A stretch of DNA of 64,000 bases, from assembly GCF_003201195.1 (NCBI RefSeq), contig NZ_QICQ01000008.1:26191-90190 (forward strand). Direction: 5' to 3'. The notes beneath the pieces are model-generated. The model was not told the DNA's origin. It saw only the letters and a program-made list of their open reading frames with translations, and ran no database searches. Within the stretch, counting starts at the first letter, position 1. Each line of letters starts with the position of its first letter. The DNA is from Nitrosomonas eutropha (GTDB lineage Bacteria > Pseudomonadota > Gammaproteobacteria > Burkholderiales > Nitrosomonadaceae). This document shows positions 54,576 through 63,143 of this stretch, one piece after another. The translations under genes were made by a program, and so were the position numbers.

Positions 54576-55181
54576 TTGATGATTACGGTGATTCTGATTT
54601 TTTCTGCCTACTTGCTAGGCTCAATTTCTTTTGCTGTTGTTGCAAGCTGGTTATTCAAGCTTCCGGATCCGCGTAGTTACGGTTCTGGTAATCCCGGAGC
54701 AACGAATGTATTGCGTACCGGTAAGAAAGTGGCAGCGGCAGTAACATTATTGGGAGATGCGGGTAAAGGCTGGGTAGCGGTTGTGGTCGCTAAATATTTG
54801 GGTAATGTTCTGGGATTAGGTGATGAGGTCATTGCCAGCGCAGCACTTGCAGTATTTCTGGGACATTTATTTCCGATTTTTCTTGCGTTTAAGGGTGGAA
54901 AAGGCGTTGCCACATCGGCAGGCATACTGTTAGGATTAAATCTGTGGTTAGGTATTCTTGCTATATTAACTTGGATAATCGTTGCATTGGTTTCGCGTAT
55001 TTCTTCATTGTCTGCCTTATTGTCAGCTCTGCTTGCACCGTTGTACACTTATTTTTTATTGCAGAAAGAAATGCTGACAATAACTGTGCTCATCATATCC
55101 ATACTATTGATATTAAAGCATCAATCGAATATTGCTAACTTGATCGCCGGCAAGGAAACAAGGATAGGCAAAAGTAGCTAA
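54576..55181 (+). CDS. plsY: Acyl-phosphate glycerol-3-phosphate acyltransferase PlsY
   Basis: Starts phospholipid synthesis by acylating glycerol-3-P from acyl-phosphate. It has 201 residues and five membrane helices. The signature loops are GSGNPGATNVLRTGKKVAAA (phosphate-binding), FLGHLFPIFLAFKGGKGVAT and the third conserved loop around LKHQSNIANLIAGKE. Confidence 0.97.
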   Translation: MMITVILIFSAYLLGSISFAVVASWLFKLPDPRSYGSGNPGATNVLRTGKKVAAAVTLLGDAGKGWVAVVVAKYLGNVLGLGDEVIASAALAVFLGHLFPIFLAFKGGKGVATSAGILLGLNLWLGILAILTWIIVALVSRISSLSALLSALLAPLYTYFLLQKEMLTITVLIISILLILKHQSNIANLIAGKETRIGKSS

Positions 55182-55198
55182 TTTCAAGCTGCATATTC

Positions 55199-56215
55199 TC
55201 ATAAATCTTCCAGGTTCCAGCGAGCCTTGATGGTAAAGCTGCCATCTGATCCAGGTGGTTTTTCGTTGAGCTGCTGCAAGCGTAATGCGCCGGCTAAGGC
55301 GATCATTGCACCGTTATCAGTACAAAATTCTAGCTCAGGAAAGAAGACGGCAATACCCGTTCCTACCAGATGATGTCGCAGTTTTTGGCGTAAACGGCTA
55401 TTTGCGCCTACACCGCCGGCTACGACCAGTTGTTGCAGTCTGGTAATTTTTAAAGCAGCGATAGATTTTTTTACCAGTACGTCAGTAACCGCATCTTCAA
55501 AAGCAAGCGCGATGTCGGCACGGGTTTGAGTATTTGCTTTTTGTTTATTAATGAGTAAAGCTGCGGCTGTTTTTAATCCACTAAAACTGAAATTCAGATC
55601 GTCACTGTTAAGCATGGGGCGTGGGAGTTTAAATCTTCCTGGTTGGCCCTGGGTTGCCAGGTCTGCGAGCAATTTTCCACCCGGATAATCCAAGCCCAAT
55701 AGTTTTGCAGTTTTATCAAATGCTTCTCCTGCGGCATCATCCACCGTTTCACCTAATAGCTTGTATTGCCCGATGCCTTTTACGTGCATTAATTGAGTGT
55801 GTCCTCCGGATACAAGCAGCGCCACAAACGGAAAATCAGGCGCCGGATCAGATAAAAGTGGGGAAAGAAGATGGCCTTCAAGATGATGGATGTTCAATAC
55901 AGGGATGTTGCGTGCAAAAGCTAGTGCATTGCTAATGCTCGCACCTGTCAATAACGCTCCCGCAAGTCCCGGACCCTGGGTATAGGCAATTGCATCAATA
56001 GTTTCCAGAGAAGTATTCGTTTGTTCTAATACCTGTGTGACAAGGGGTAATACCCGACGGATATGATCACGTGATGCGAGTTCCGGCACAACACCACCAT
56101 AATCACGATGCATGTCAACTTGAGAGTACAGAGCGTGGCCAAGCAATTTTCGACGGGTGTCATAGAGTGCCACGCCTGTTTCATCACATGAAGTTTCAAT
56201 ACCTAATACGAGCAT
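55199..56215 (-). CDS. tsaD: tRNA N6-threonylcarbamoyladenosine transferase TsaD
   Basis: Makes t6A37 on ANN-decoding tRNAs with TsaB/C/E. The actin-like fold begins [17 protein letters not shown]. The metal-binding histidines are in [15 protein letters not shown], and [13 protein letters not shown] and [16 protein letters not shown] are family motifs. It has 338 residues and is divergent from rpsU, which is a frequent arrangement. Confidence 0.97.
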   Translation of the reverse strand: MLVLGIETSCDETGVALYDTRRKLLGHALYSQVDMHRDYGGVVPELASRDHIRRVLPLVTQVLEQTNTSLETIDAIAYTQGPGLAGALLTGASISNALAFARNIPVLNIHHLEGHLLSPLLSDPAPDFPFVALLVSGGHTQLMHVKGIGQYKLLGETVDDAAGEAFDKTAKLLGLDYPGGKLLADLATQGQPGRFKLPRPMLNSDDLNFSFSGLKTAAALLINKQKANTQTRADIALAFEDAVTDVLVKKSIAALKITRLQQLVVAGGVGANSRLRQKLRHHLVGTGIAVFFPELEFCTDNGAMIALAGALRLQQLNEKPPGSDGSFTIKARWNLEDL

Positions 56216-56491
56216 TTTGGGATTTTTGGTGGGAAATATTTTTTGTAGTGATCAAACTTTCTTTTGGAAAAAAAATGATTGATGTTAAACTAGCGGGATT
56301 TTTCGAGGCTGGTTGGGCAAACAGGCTTTGGAAAAAGCAGGCTGGTTTGGAGCGAACTTGCGTTGCTTCATTATTCAAACAAGGAATCAGTCAGGTTTAT
56401 AACTTAGTTTTAACTGCAGGGCAAACCGATTAACTTTTGCTTTGTGTGATATGGAAAACAATCAAAGGAGACCGAAAGGAATTATTACTTT

Positions 56492-56704
56492 ATGACTACT
56501 GTTAAAGTCAAGGAAAATGAGCCATTTGAAATTGCAATGCGGCGTTTTAAACGTTCTATTGAAAAAACAGGTTTACTGACCGAGTTGCGCGCACGGGAAT
56601 TTTATGAAAAACCCACAGCGGTGCGTAAGCGTAAACATGCTGCGGCAGTAAAACGTACCTATAAACGGTTACGTAGTCAGATGTTGCCACCCAAATTGTA
56701 TTGA
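56492..56704 (+). CDS. rpsU: 30S ribosomal protein S21
   Basis: Small basic ribosomal protein that helps translation initiation. It has 70 residues: [20 protein letters not shown], then [18 protein letters not shown] and a Lys/Arg-rich tail. It is first gene of the macromolecular-synthesis group, here followed by yqeY, dnaG and rpoD. AAAGGAGACC is a strong ribosome-binding site. Confidence 0.98.
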   Translation: MTTVKVKENEPFEIAMRRFKRSIEKTGLLTELRAREFYEKPTAVRKRKHAAAVKRTYKRLRSQMLPPKLY

Positions 56705-56735
56705 TTCCATTTGTTTTCCTGGGTTTCATCATTTA

Positions 56736-57185
56736 ATGAAATTAAGGCAAAAAATAACCGAGGATATGAAGTCGGCAATGCGTGCAGGGGACGTGCAGCG
56801 TCGAGATGCGTTACGTTTGCTGCAAGCTGCCTTAAAACAAAAAGAAGTTGATGAGCGGATTGAGCTGGACGATGGTGCCGTAGTTGCTGTGATAGAGAAA
56901 ATGCTTAAGCAGCGTCGGGATTCCATTTCGCAATATGAAGCGGCACAGCGTCAAGATTTGGCGGATATCGAAAAATTTGAGGTAGAGGTTCTACAGGTGT
57001 ATATGCCTGTAGCACTAAGTGATGCTGAGCTGGATGCTATGATAAACGAAGTGATTACTTCACTTGGAGAAAGTGGGTCACCAAAAATTGGGCAGATCAT
57101 AGCGCTGCTTAAGTCAAGGCTTGCAGGTCGGGCAGATATGGGAAGGGTATCTCAGCTGGTAAAGGAAAAAATCGCATCAAATTAA
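56736..57185 (+). CDS. GatB/YqeY-domain protein
   Basis: A 149-residue helical protein of the YqeY family (MKLRQKITEDMKSAMRAGD, LRLLQAALKQKEVDERIELD and the C-terminal RADMGRVSQLVKEKI). The domain is shared with the tRNA-binding tail of GatB, but the free-standing protein's role is not established. Its position between rpsU and dnaG is typical for proteobacteria and firmicutes. Confidence 0.94.
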   Translation: MKLRQKITEDMKSAMRAGDVQRRDALRLLQAALKQKEVDERIELDDGAVVAVIEKMLKQRRDSISQYEAAQRQDLADIEKFEVEVLQVYMPVALSDAELDAMINEVITSLGESGSPKIGQIIALLKSRLAGRADMGRVSQLVKEKIASN

Positions 57186-57279
57186 GTTGAAGCTAACCGG
57201 CTAATACCTGTTCCAGGCAGGCATACTTCAGAAGAGGTGTGCTCCGAGTGGTCTTTTATCGGAGATTTATTACCCATAA

Positions 57280-59073
57280 ATGATTGCGCAGCCATTTATT
57301 CAGGAATTGTTGGATCGTATCGATATTGTCGATATTGTTGCAAGACATCTTAAACTCAAAAAGGCCGGTGCAAATTTTACAGCGTGCTGTCCTTTCCATA
57401 ATGAAAAAACCCCGTCATTTACTGTAAATTCGTCCAAGCAGTTTTACCATTGCTTTGGTTGTGGCAGGCACGGCAATGCCATTAATTTTTTGATGGAACA
57501 TAGTGGAGTCAGTTTTGTCGAAGCAGTGGAAAGTCTCGCGGCGCATGCTGGTATGCAAATTCCTGCTTGGAAGAACATTAATTCAAAAGCATCCGATTCA
57601 GGTGAAACTTCATTGAATGAAGTGAGATTTGATGAGGTTATACAGACATCATCTGATTTGTATGGGCGGATGGAGCAGGCTGCAAAGTTTTATCGTGTGC
57701 AACTCAAACAATCAGAGTTGGCGATTGCTTATTTGAAAGATCGAGGGGTGTCAGGGCAGACCGCTTTGCATTTCGGAATCGGATACGCACCTTCTGGCTG
57801 GCAAAATCTGGCTGAGATCTTTACGGATTATCCGTCAGGTGATTCCAGTCATGCGCTGGTGCGATCAGGTTTGATCGTTGCTCATGAAAGCAAAAAAAAC
57901 TATGACCGTTTCCGTCATCGGATCATGTTCCCTATTCTCGATCTTAAAAAGAGAATAATAGGGTTTGGCGGACGAGCATTGGATGGGAGTGAACCGAAGT
58001 ACCTCAATTCGCCGGAAACTCCGTTATTTATCAAAGGACGCGAACTTTATAATCTGGTATCAGCCGGTCCGGCAATCCGAAAATCAGGTCGGGTAGTCGT
58101 CGTAGAAGGTTATATGGACGTTGTAATGCTGGTGCAGCACGGCATTGAAAACGTAGTGGCAACTTTAGGTACGGCAACGACGTCTACGCATATCCAGAAG
58201 CTTTTACGTTATACGGATGAAGTGGTTTTTTGTTTTGATGGAGATGAAGCCGGTACAAAAGCTGCTTGGCGAGCATTAGAAACCAGTTTGCCGCAACTCA
58301 AAGATGGGAAGGATATCAAATTCTTATTTCTACCGGATAAAGAAGATCCAGATAGCTATATTCGCAAATACGGCAAGGATGCTTTTAAAAATCTGCTGGA
58401 AAAAGCTCAGCTGCTATCTGTGTTTTTTTGTAAAGAGTTATCTAGCCGTGTGAATCTTAGTACAAGTGAGGGACGTGCCCGATTGGTTCAGCAGGCAGAA
58501 CCGCTGCTTGTGCAGATTAATGCTCCTATATTTGGATTTATGTTAATGAAGCGTATTTCTGAGTTAGCTGGAGTGGATCAGAATCAGCTGATTGCTTTTC
58601 TGAAACCCGGAAAGAAGAATCAGCCTTCCATATCTCGTTCAAATGTATCCAGGCCCTTATCGGTTACGCCATATCGAAGGTTGATACAGATTTTGCTGCA
58701 CACTCCAGCTTATGTGGATAAGCTGGATACAGATCTTTTTGCATTAAATGATGGTCAAAATGAGGAAAAGGCACTGCTGGCTGCATTGGTGGATTTTCTT
58801 AAAACATCTTCCTGCACTTCGATGGATGAATTGAATTCAGTAGCAATCATGTTGCATCTTGATCAAACTCCGCATCGTGTTTTATTGGAAAAGATTGCCC
58901 GGGATATACATGTAAAAGATGTAGATTGGGATATCGATGCTGAATTTACTGGAGCAATGGTGCGATTACGAGAAGCTCAACGTAAGTCGAGAGTGGCTGA
59001 GTTACACAATAGACCGCTTGCATCACTTACTCCGGAAGAGAAAAAAGAGTTGCGACGATTGATACTTTCTTGA
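57280..59073 (+). CDS. dnaG: DNA primase
   Basis: Makes RNA primers at the replication fork. Domains in order: the CHC2 zinc ribbon (CPFHNEKTPSF with YHCFGCGRHGNA, about residues 37-65), the catalytic core with GGRALDGSEPKYLNSPETPL, the TOPRIM centre (VVVEGYMDVVMLVQHG and VVFCFDGDEAGTKAA), and a helicase-binding C-terminal domain. It has 597 residues. In-frame ATG is preceded by GGAGAT. Confidence 0.97.
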   Translation: MIAQPFIQELLDRIDIVDIVARHLKLKKAGANFTACCPFHNEKTPSFTVNSSKQFYHCFGCGRHGNAINFLMEHSGVSFVEAVESLAAHAGMQIPAWKNINSKASDSGETSLNEVRFDEVIQTSSDLYGRMEQAAKFYRVQLKQSELAIAYLKDRGVSGQTALHFGIGYAPSGWQNLAEIFTDYPSGDSSHALVRSGLIVAHESKKNYDRFRHRIMFPILDLKKRIIGFGGRALDGSEPKYLNSPETPLFIKGRELYNLVSAGPAIRKSGRVVVVEGYMDVVMLVQHGIENVVATLGTATTSTHIQKLLRYTDEVVFCFDGDEAGTKAAWRALETSLPQLKDGKDIKFLFLPDKEDPDSYIRKYGKDAFKNLLEKAQLLSVFFCKELSSRVNLSTSEGRARLVQQAEPLLVQINAPIFGFMLMKRISELAGVDQNQLIAFLKPGKKNQPSISRSNVSRPLSVTPYRRLIQILLHTPAYVDKLDTDLFALNDGQNEEKALLAALVDFLKTSSCTSMDELNSVAIMLHLDQTPHRVLLEKIARDIHVKDVDWDIDAEFTGAMVRLREAQRKSRVAELHNRPLASLTPEEKKELRRLILS

Positions 59074-59178
59074 GCTGTGGTGTGCAGGACCTTTTACAAG
59101 GTGATCAAAATAAAAAATGTGGGGTATATCAAATTGTGTTGCCGCGATTGGTTGATAAGCGATACTTTTGTTCATCTA

Positions 59179-59207
59179 TTAAAAGCGCGTCAGAAATTTG
59201 ATATAAT
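59179..59207 (+). promoter_or_regulatory. Candidate promoter ahead of rpoD
   Basis: A perfect -10 TATAAT (59202-59207) lies 17 bp after a weak -35 (TTAAAA). It is 48 bp before the rpoD ATG, in the 181-bp gap after dnaG, so rpoD may be transcribed separately as well as from upstream. Confidence 0.45.
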
Positions 59208-59254
59208 TAAAAGCTTTCGGTTTGTTTCGTCTTTAGTCTTAATAGGTGCTCTGC

Positions 59255-61504
59255 ATGGCAAAAGTAAAGGTGTCAGAATCAGCTAAAAAAAATACGGTTA
59301 CATCACAAAAAACGACTGAAACAAAAAGTAAAAAAACGCCTATTACAGTCCACGATGATGAGATTGAAGTGGTAGTTAAGGGTGCTGGCGATATTTCTGT
59401 GGCTAAATCAGGGGGTGCATCTGTTAAAAAGAAGGCGATCACCAGGAAAAAATCTGTCAAGGGAACGAAGTCCAGCGGTGATCTAGCTGCCTCGCCCGGA
59501 CAGGATGTGGTGATGCCTGAAACAGGAGTGGAAGAGTCGAAACTCGTTGATGATATTTCTGAAAAAAACAAAGTGAGCAAAAAAGATAAAAGCCTTCTTT
59601 CAGAGAAGCAGGTTATTGAATTGAGCAGGAGCTCCGTATCTATATCATCGGGCGATGATGTTGAATTACGCAGAATGCGTTTGAAGAAATTAATTATGCA
59701 GGGTAAGGAACGCGGTTATCTGACTTACTCTGAGATTAACGACCATTTGCCAGATGATATGTTGGATGCTGATCAAATTGAAAGCATTATCAGCATGATC
59801 AATGACATGGGTATTTCGGTACACGATGAAGCGCCTGATGCAGAAGCTTTGCTGATGTCGGATACAGCGACGGCGGTGGCTGACGAGGATGTGGCTGAAG
59901 AAACGGAAGCGGCACTTTCTAGTGTGGATTCAGAGTTTGGACGTACTACAGATCCAGTGCGGATGTATATGCGTGAAATGGGTTCGGTAGGGTTGTTGAC
60001 GCGAGAAAGTGAAATAGAAATCGCCAAGCGTATCGAAGATGGTTTAAGACATATGATCCAGGCAATTTCTGCCTGTCCGACGATTATAGAAAACATACTT
60101 GGGCTGGCTGCAGATGTGGAAAGCGGCCAGTTGCGTGCAGACGAGCTGGTCGATGGTTTCTTGGATGACGATACAGAGGAAATCATAGGCAAGGGAATGC
60201 CTGAAGAATCACTGGATCAGGACTTTGATTCGGATGAAACTGAAGAAGAGCAAATCGCTTCGGCCAATGCCGATATGCTGAAGATGAAAAATGAGGTGCT
60301 GGAGCGTTTTGCTATGATACGCCAAACCTATGATGATATGAAAAAAATCATTGATAAAAAGGGTGGTGGGCGCCAAGACAAGAAATATAAGCAGCTGCAG
60401 GAAAAAATTTCTGCCGAACTGATGGCAATGCGCTTCTCGGCCAAGATGGTTGAAAGATTGTGTGATACACAGCGTGCTATTGTGAATGATATTCGCAGCT
60501 GCGAACGCAAAATTGCTGAATTGTGTGTCGTGCGGGCAAAAATGCCACGAAATCATTTTATTAAGGCATTTCCAGGTAACGAAACAAATATTGACTGGAT
60601 CAACTCGGAAGTGGATGCAAATCAGCCTTACAGCCAATCTCTTGAGCACTATCGCCCGGCTGTTATGGAGCAGCAGCAAAAGATGCTTACTCTTCAGGAA
60701 CAGGCTGGTATTCCTATCAAGGAATTGAAGGAAATTAATCGTCGTATGACGACGGGTGAAGCCAAAGCACGACGTGCAAAGCGCGAAATGACAGAGGCTA
60801 ATTTGCGGTTAGTTATATCAATTGCCAAGAAATACACTAATCGCGGATTGCAGTTCCTTGATCTGATACAGGAAGGTAATATCGGATTGATGAAGGCAGT
60901 TGATAAATTCGAATATCGACGTGGATACAAGTTTTCAACGTATGCGACATGGTGGATCCGTCAGGCGATTACACGCTCTATCGCAGATCAGGCACGTACT
61001 ATTCGTATCCCAGTGCACATGATAGAAACTATCAACAAGATGAATCGTATCTCCCGTCAGATTCTGCAGGAAACCGGACAAGAGCCAGAACCTGCAGTAC
61101 TTGCAGAAAAAATGGAGATGACTGAGGAAAAAATCAGAAAAATCCTTAAGATATCAAAAGAACCAATTTCAATGGAAACACCTATTGGTGATGATGAGGA
61201 TTCTCACTTGGGAGATTTTATTGAAGATGTCTCTACCATGGAGCCGGCCGATGCTGCGATTTATGCAGGATTGCGTACTGTCACAAAAGATGTACTGGAC
61301 TCTTTAACGCCTCGGGAAGCAAAGGTTTTACGCATGCGTTTCGGTATTGAAATGAATACAGATCATACTCTAGAAGAGGTAGGAAGGCAGTTTGATGTGA
61401 CGCGTGAACGAATTCGCCAGATCGAGGCAAAAGCGCTGCGAAAATTAAGGCATCCTGCCCGATCTGACCGATTACGCAGCTTCCTGGATAGTGGAAATTC
61501 CTGA
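59255..61504 (+). CDS. rpoD: Primary sigma factor RpoD (sigma-70)
   Basis: Housekeeping sigma factor, about 749 residues. An extended N-terminal tail of about 120 residues, rich in Lys, Ser and Thr, comes before region 1.1 ([20 protein letters not shown]). Region 1.2 is [20 protein letters not shown] large acidic non-conserved insert follows. Region 2 contains [20 protein letters not shown] and [17 protein letters not shown], and region 4.2 is [20 protein letters not shown]. The ATG at 59255 with AGGTG upstream is chosen over an in-frame TTG three codons earlier. Confidence 0.97.
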   Translation: MAKVKVSESAKKNTVTSQKTTETKSKKTPITVHDDEIEVVVKGAGDISVAKSGGASVKKKAITRKKSVKGTKSSGDLAASPGQDVVMPETGVEESKLVDDISEKNKVSKKDKSLLSEKQVIELSRSSVSISSGDDVELRRMRLKKLIMQGKERGYLTYSEINDHLPDDMLDADQIESIISMINDMGISVHDEAPDAEALLMSDTATAVADEDVAEETEAALSSVDSEFGRTTDPVRMYMREMGSVGLLTRESEIEIAKRIEDGLRHMIQAISACPTIIENILGLAADVESGQLRADELVDGFLDDDTEEIIGKGMPEESLDQDFDSDETEEEQIASANADMLKMKNEVLERFAMIRQTYDDMKKIIDKKGGGRQDKKYKQLQEKISAELMAMRFSAKMVERLCDTQRAIVNDIRSCERKIAELCVVRAKMPRNHFIKAFPGNETNIDWINSEVDANQPYSQSLEHYRPAVMEQQQKMLTLQEQAGIPIKELKEINRRMTTGEAKARRAKREMTEANLRLVISIAKKYTNRGLQFLDLIQEGNIGLMKAVDKFEYRRGYKFSTYATWWIRQAITRSIADQARTIRIPVHMIETINKMNRISRQILQETGQEPEPAVLAEKMEMTEEKIRKILKISKEPISMETPIGDDEDSHLGDFIEDVSTMEPADAAIYAGLRTVTKDVLDSLTPREAKVLRMRFGIEMNTDHTLEEVGRQFDVTRERIRQIEAKALRKLRHPARSDRLRSFLDSGNS

Positions 61505-61555
61505 TACTATATTAATCAAATTGAAAAAAGAAGCTGTCAAAAACTTCTGTCATCA

Positions 61556-61632
<77 letters not shown>

Positions 61633-61639
61633 TTCAATC

Positions 61640-61673
61640 AAATAGTTATGGGTTATATAACCCATAACTATTT
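61640..61673. terminator. 34-bp perfect palindrome after the tRNA
   Basis: Left arm AAATAGTTATGGGTTAT, right arm ATAACCCATAACTATTT, with no mismatch and no spacer. As RNA it would form a long AU-rich hairpin 7 nt behind the CCA end, so it may terminate rpoD-tRNA transcription. It could equally be an integration or recombination scar or a protein-binding palindrome. Confidence 0.6.
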
Positions 61674-61683
61674 CCGCAAACCG

Positions 61684-61938
61684 CTACTTCGTTGGAGTGG
61701 TTTTGTCACCTTTTCTCTCCCGAACATATATCTCCGTCATCATGGTGACTGATGCGTGTCCCAGTTGCTTTTGAGCCTGTCTGATATCATCTGCAGACTC
61801 TGCTTTATCGATCCCGGCTTTTGCACACAAATCGCGGAACTGAAATTTGCCTTTATCTACGCTGGCCGCTTCCCTGATGACCTTATCAAAATGTGCGCGC
61901 AGCGTGATATATGCCAGCTTCTTACTGGCTGTAGTAGT
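61684..61938 (-). pseudogene. Tyrosine-recombinase (phage integrase) C-terminal remnant
   Basis: About 85 codons survive, KKLAYITLRAHFDKVIREAA through to the stop TAG. The core FQFRDLCAKAGIDKAE followed by QAQKQLGHASVTMMTEIYVR matches the C-terminal catalytic part of phage integrases of the type with FQFRDLRAKAGTDKA. The box II arginine (RDLR) is Cys here, while the LGH histidine and the TEIY tyrosine remain. The N-terminal three-quarters are missing; an in-frame stop lies at 61939-61941. It points toward the tRNA gene, as integrases at tRNA attachment sites often do. It cannot be active. Confidence 0.85.
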
Positions 61939-62336
61939 CTAATTTGCCCGGACACCTTGATAGGTGGAAAAAAACCCATCATCCGAGGAGTTTTACATCA
62001 AAAAGCAATGTAGGCCATGAAAGAATGGTATAAAACTCATCCCCATCTCTTTCATAAAAAACCATACAATCATTCAGGATGCGACAGCTAGCTTCTCCTG
62101 CTTAGCTTCCATCGTCAATTGAATCAGTTGCAAGCGTGACTTATTAATGGTGATTTGAGGTAACTCAGATTTTTATTTTATAGACTTTCAGTTCTATTTG
62201 GAGTATAAGTAACTATATAACGAATTTGTTTCAAAGCTTTTGCAGTTATTGGTGTTCCTGTTGGTATTCCATGTGCAATCTTAGATTCAAATAGCTCTAC
62301 GGAAGCCTTTCCGTTTTTTGACAAAGGAGTATTCAC
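61939..62336. other. Non-coding stretch with fragments between integrase remnant and cold-shock gene
   Basis: No intact gene. GTCTAATTTGCCCGGACACC (61937-61956) resembles the IS3 element end at 63144. A minus-strand fragment at 62074-62172 reads SELPQITINKSR and LQLIQLTMEAKQEKLAVAS to a stop, coding-like but of unknown origin. The last 150 bp before 62337 is AT-rich and probably the long leader usual for cold-shock genes. Confidence 0.4.
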
Positions 62337-62540
62337 ATGACGACAGGTATAGTTAAATGGTTTAATGATGCAAAAGGTTTTGGGTTTATTACCCCTGATG
62401 ATGGTAGCGAGGATTTATTCGCGCATTTTTCTGCAATCAGCATGAATGGATTTAAGACTCTGAGAGAAGGTCAAAGAGTTTCTTTTGATGTGACACAAGG
62501 TCAAAAGGGTAAACAAGCATCCAATATTCAAGCTCCCTGA
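62337..62540 (+). CDS. Cold-shock protein (CspA family)
   Basis: A 67-residue single-strand nucleic-acid binding OB-fold protein. RNP1 is KGFGFI (residues 14-19) and RNP2 is DLFAHF. The start [20 protein letters not shown] is canonical and the tail [19 protein letters not shown] is typical. Family members melt RNA structure or act as antiterminators. AAAGGAG lies ahead of the ATG, and an intrinsic terminator follows within 20 bp. Confidence 0.97.
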   Translation: MTTGIVKWFNDAKGFGFITPDDGSEDLFAHFSAISMNGFKTLREGQRVSFDVTQGQKGKQASNIQAP

Positions 62541-62557
62541 TTAAGACTTGATCTGAT

Positions 62558-62590
62558 AAAAAGCCCAGCCCTTAAGAAGCTGGGCTTTTT
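62558..62590 (+). terminator. Intrinsic terminator of the cold-shock gene
   Basis: AAAAAGCCCAGC (62558-62569) pairs perfectly with GCTGGGCTTTTT (62579-62590) around a 9-base loop. The 12-bp stem ends in five U. This is a textbook terminator. Confidence 0.95.
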
Positions 62591-62651
62591 GCTGTTTACC
62601 CTACATTCCCCACCTTTCCATTCCCTTCCTTGCCATCTGTGCAGGTAATTC

Positions 62652-62736
<85 letters not shown>

Positions 62737-62832
62737 GTGATCCATCCAGCTAGGGGGTCTCATCCACCTCAGTCCAACCGGTAACGAGTAGATCCTGAAG
62801 ATCTTCAGAGCATTCCACAAAGGCCGCCAATT

Positions 62833-63097
62833 CTACGTGGTAAAGTATTGGCCCAGACTTTCAGTTCTGTGATCAGTTTGTCTGTTAGTTACTACGATGG
62901 TACGAGCTAATCTCTTATAGCGACGGGATCTGGCTTTGTCCAGACAGGTGCCTTGATAGACAGCTTCGGCGCAGGAGGTGCCTTTGCTTCTTAATACCTT
63001 AATAGTCATTGCCATCTCCTGTGTTAACAATAGCGGCCACCTTGTAGAAAAAGTGACCAGCTTAATTCAGGGGGGCATTTTTACATTACCGGTGACA
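62833..63097 (-). pseudogene. IS21-family remnant: left end and start of istA
   Basis: The minus-strand frame at 63030 begins MLTQEMAMTIKVLRSKGTSC, the typical N-terminus of IstA. After about 22 residues the helix-turn-helix sequence of IstA is lost and the frame ends at 62833 in unrelated-looking sequence (RRYKRLARTIVVTNR). Upstream lies TGTCACCGGTAATGTAAAAA (63097-63078), which resembles IS21 termini. Neither the rest of istA nor istB is present. Sequence from here to the C tract (62735-62832) is unassigned, with another short coding-like minus frame. Confidence 0.6.
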
Positions 63098-63143
63098 CTC
63101 CAGCCATAAGGACGATCCCTCCCTTCTGGAAACCGGATTAACG

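Noticed and set aside
56071-56433. 120-codon frame overlapping the tsaD start and the rpsU leader
   Set aside because: Runs antisense through the tsaD N-terminus and lacks a ribosome-binding site; the part outside tsaD lies in the rpsU upstream region.
61756-62013. 85-codon plus-strand frame behind the tRNA
   Set aside because: It is antisense to the integrase remnant, which is clearly the true coding sense.
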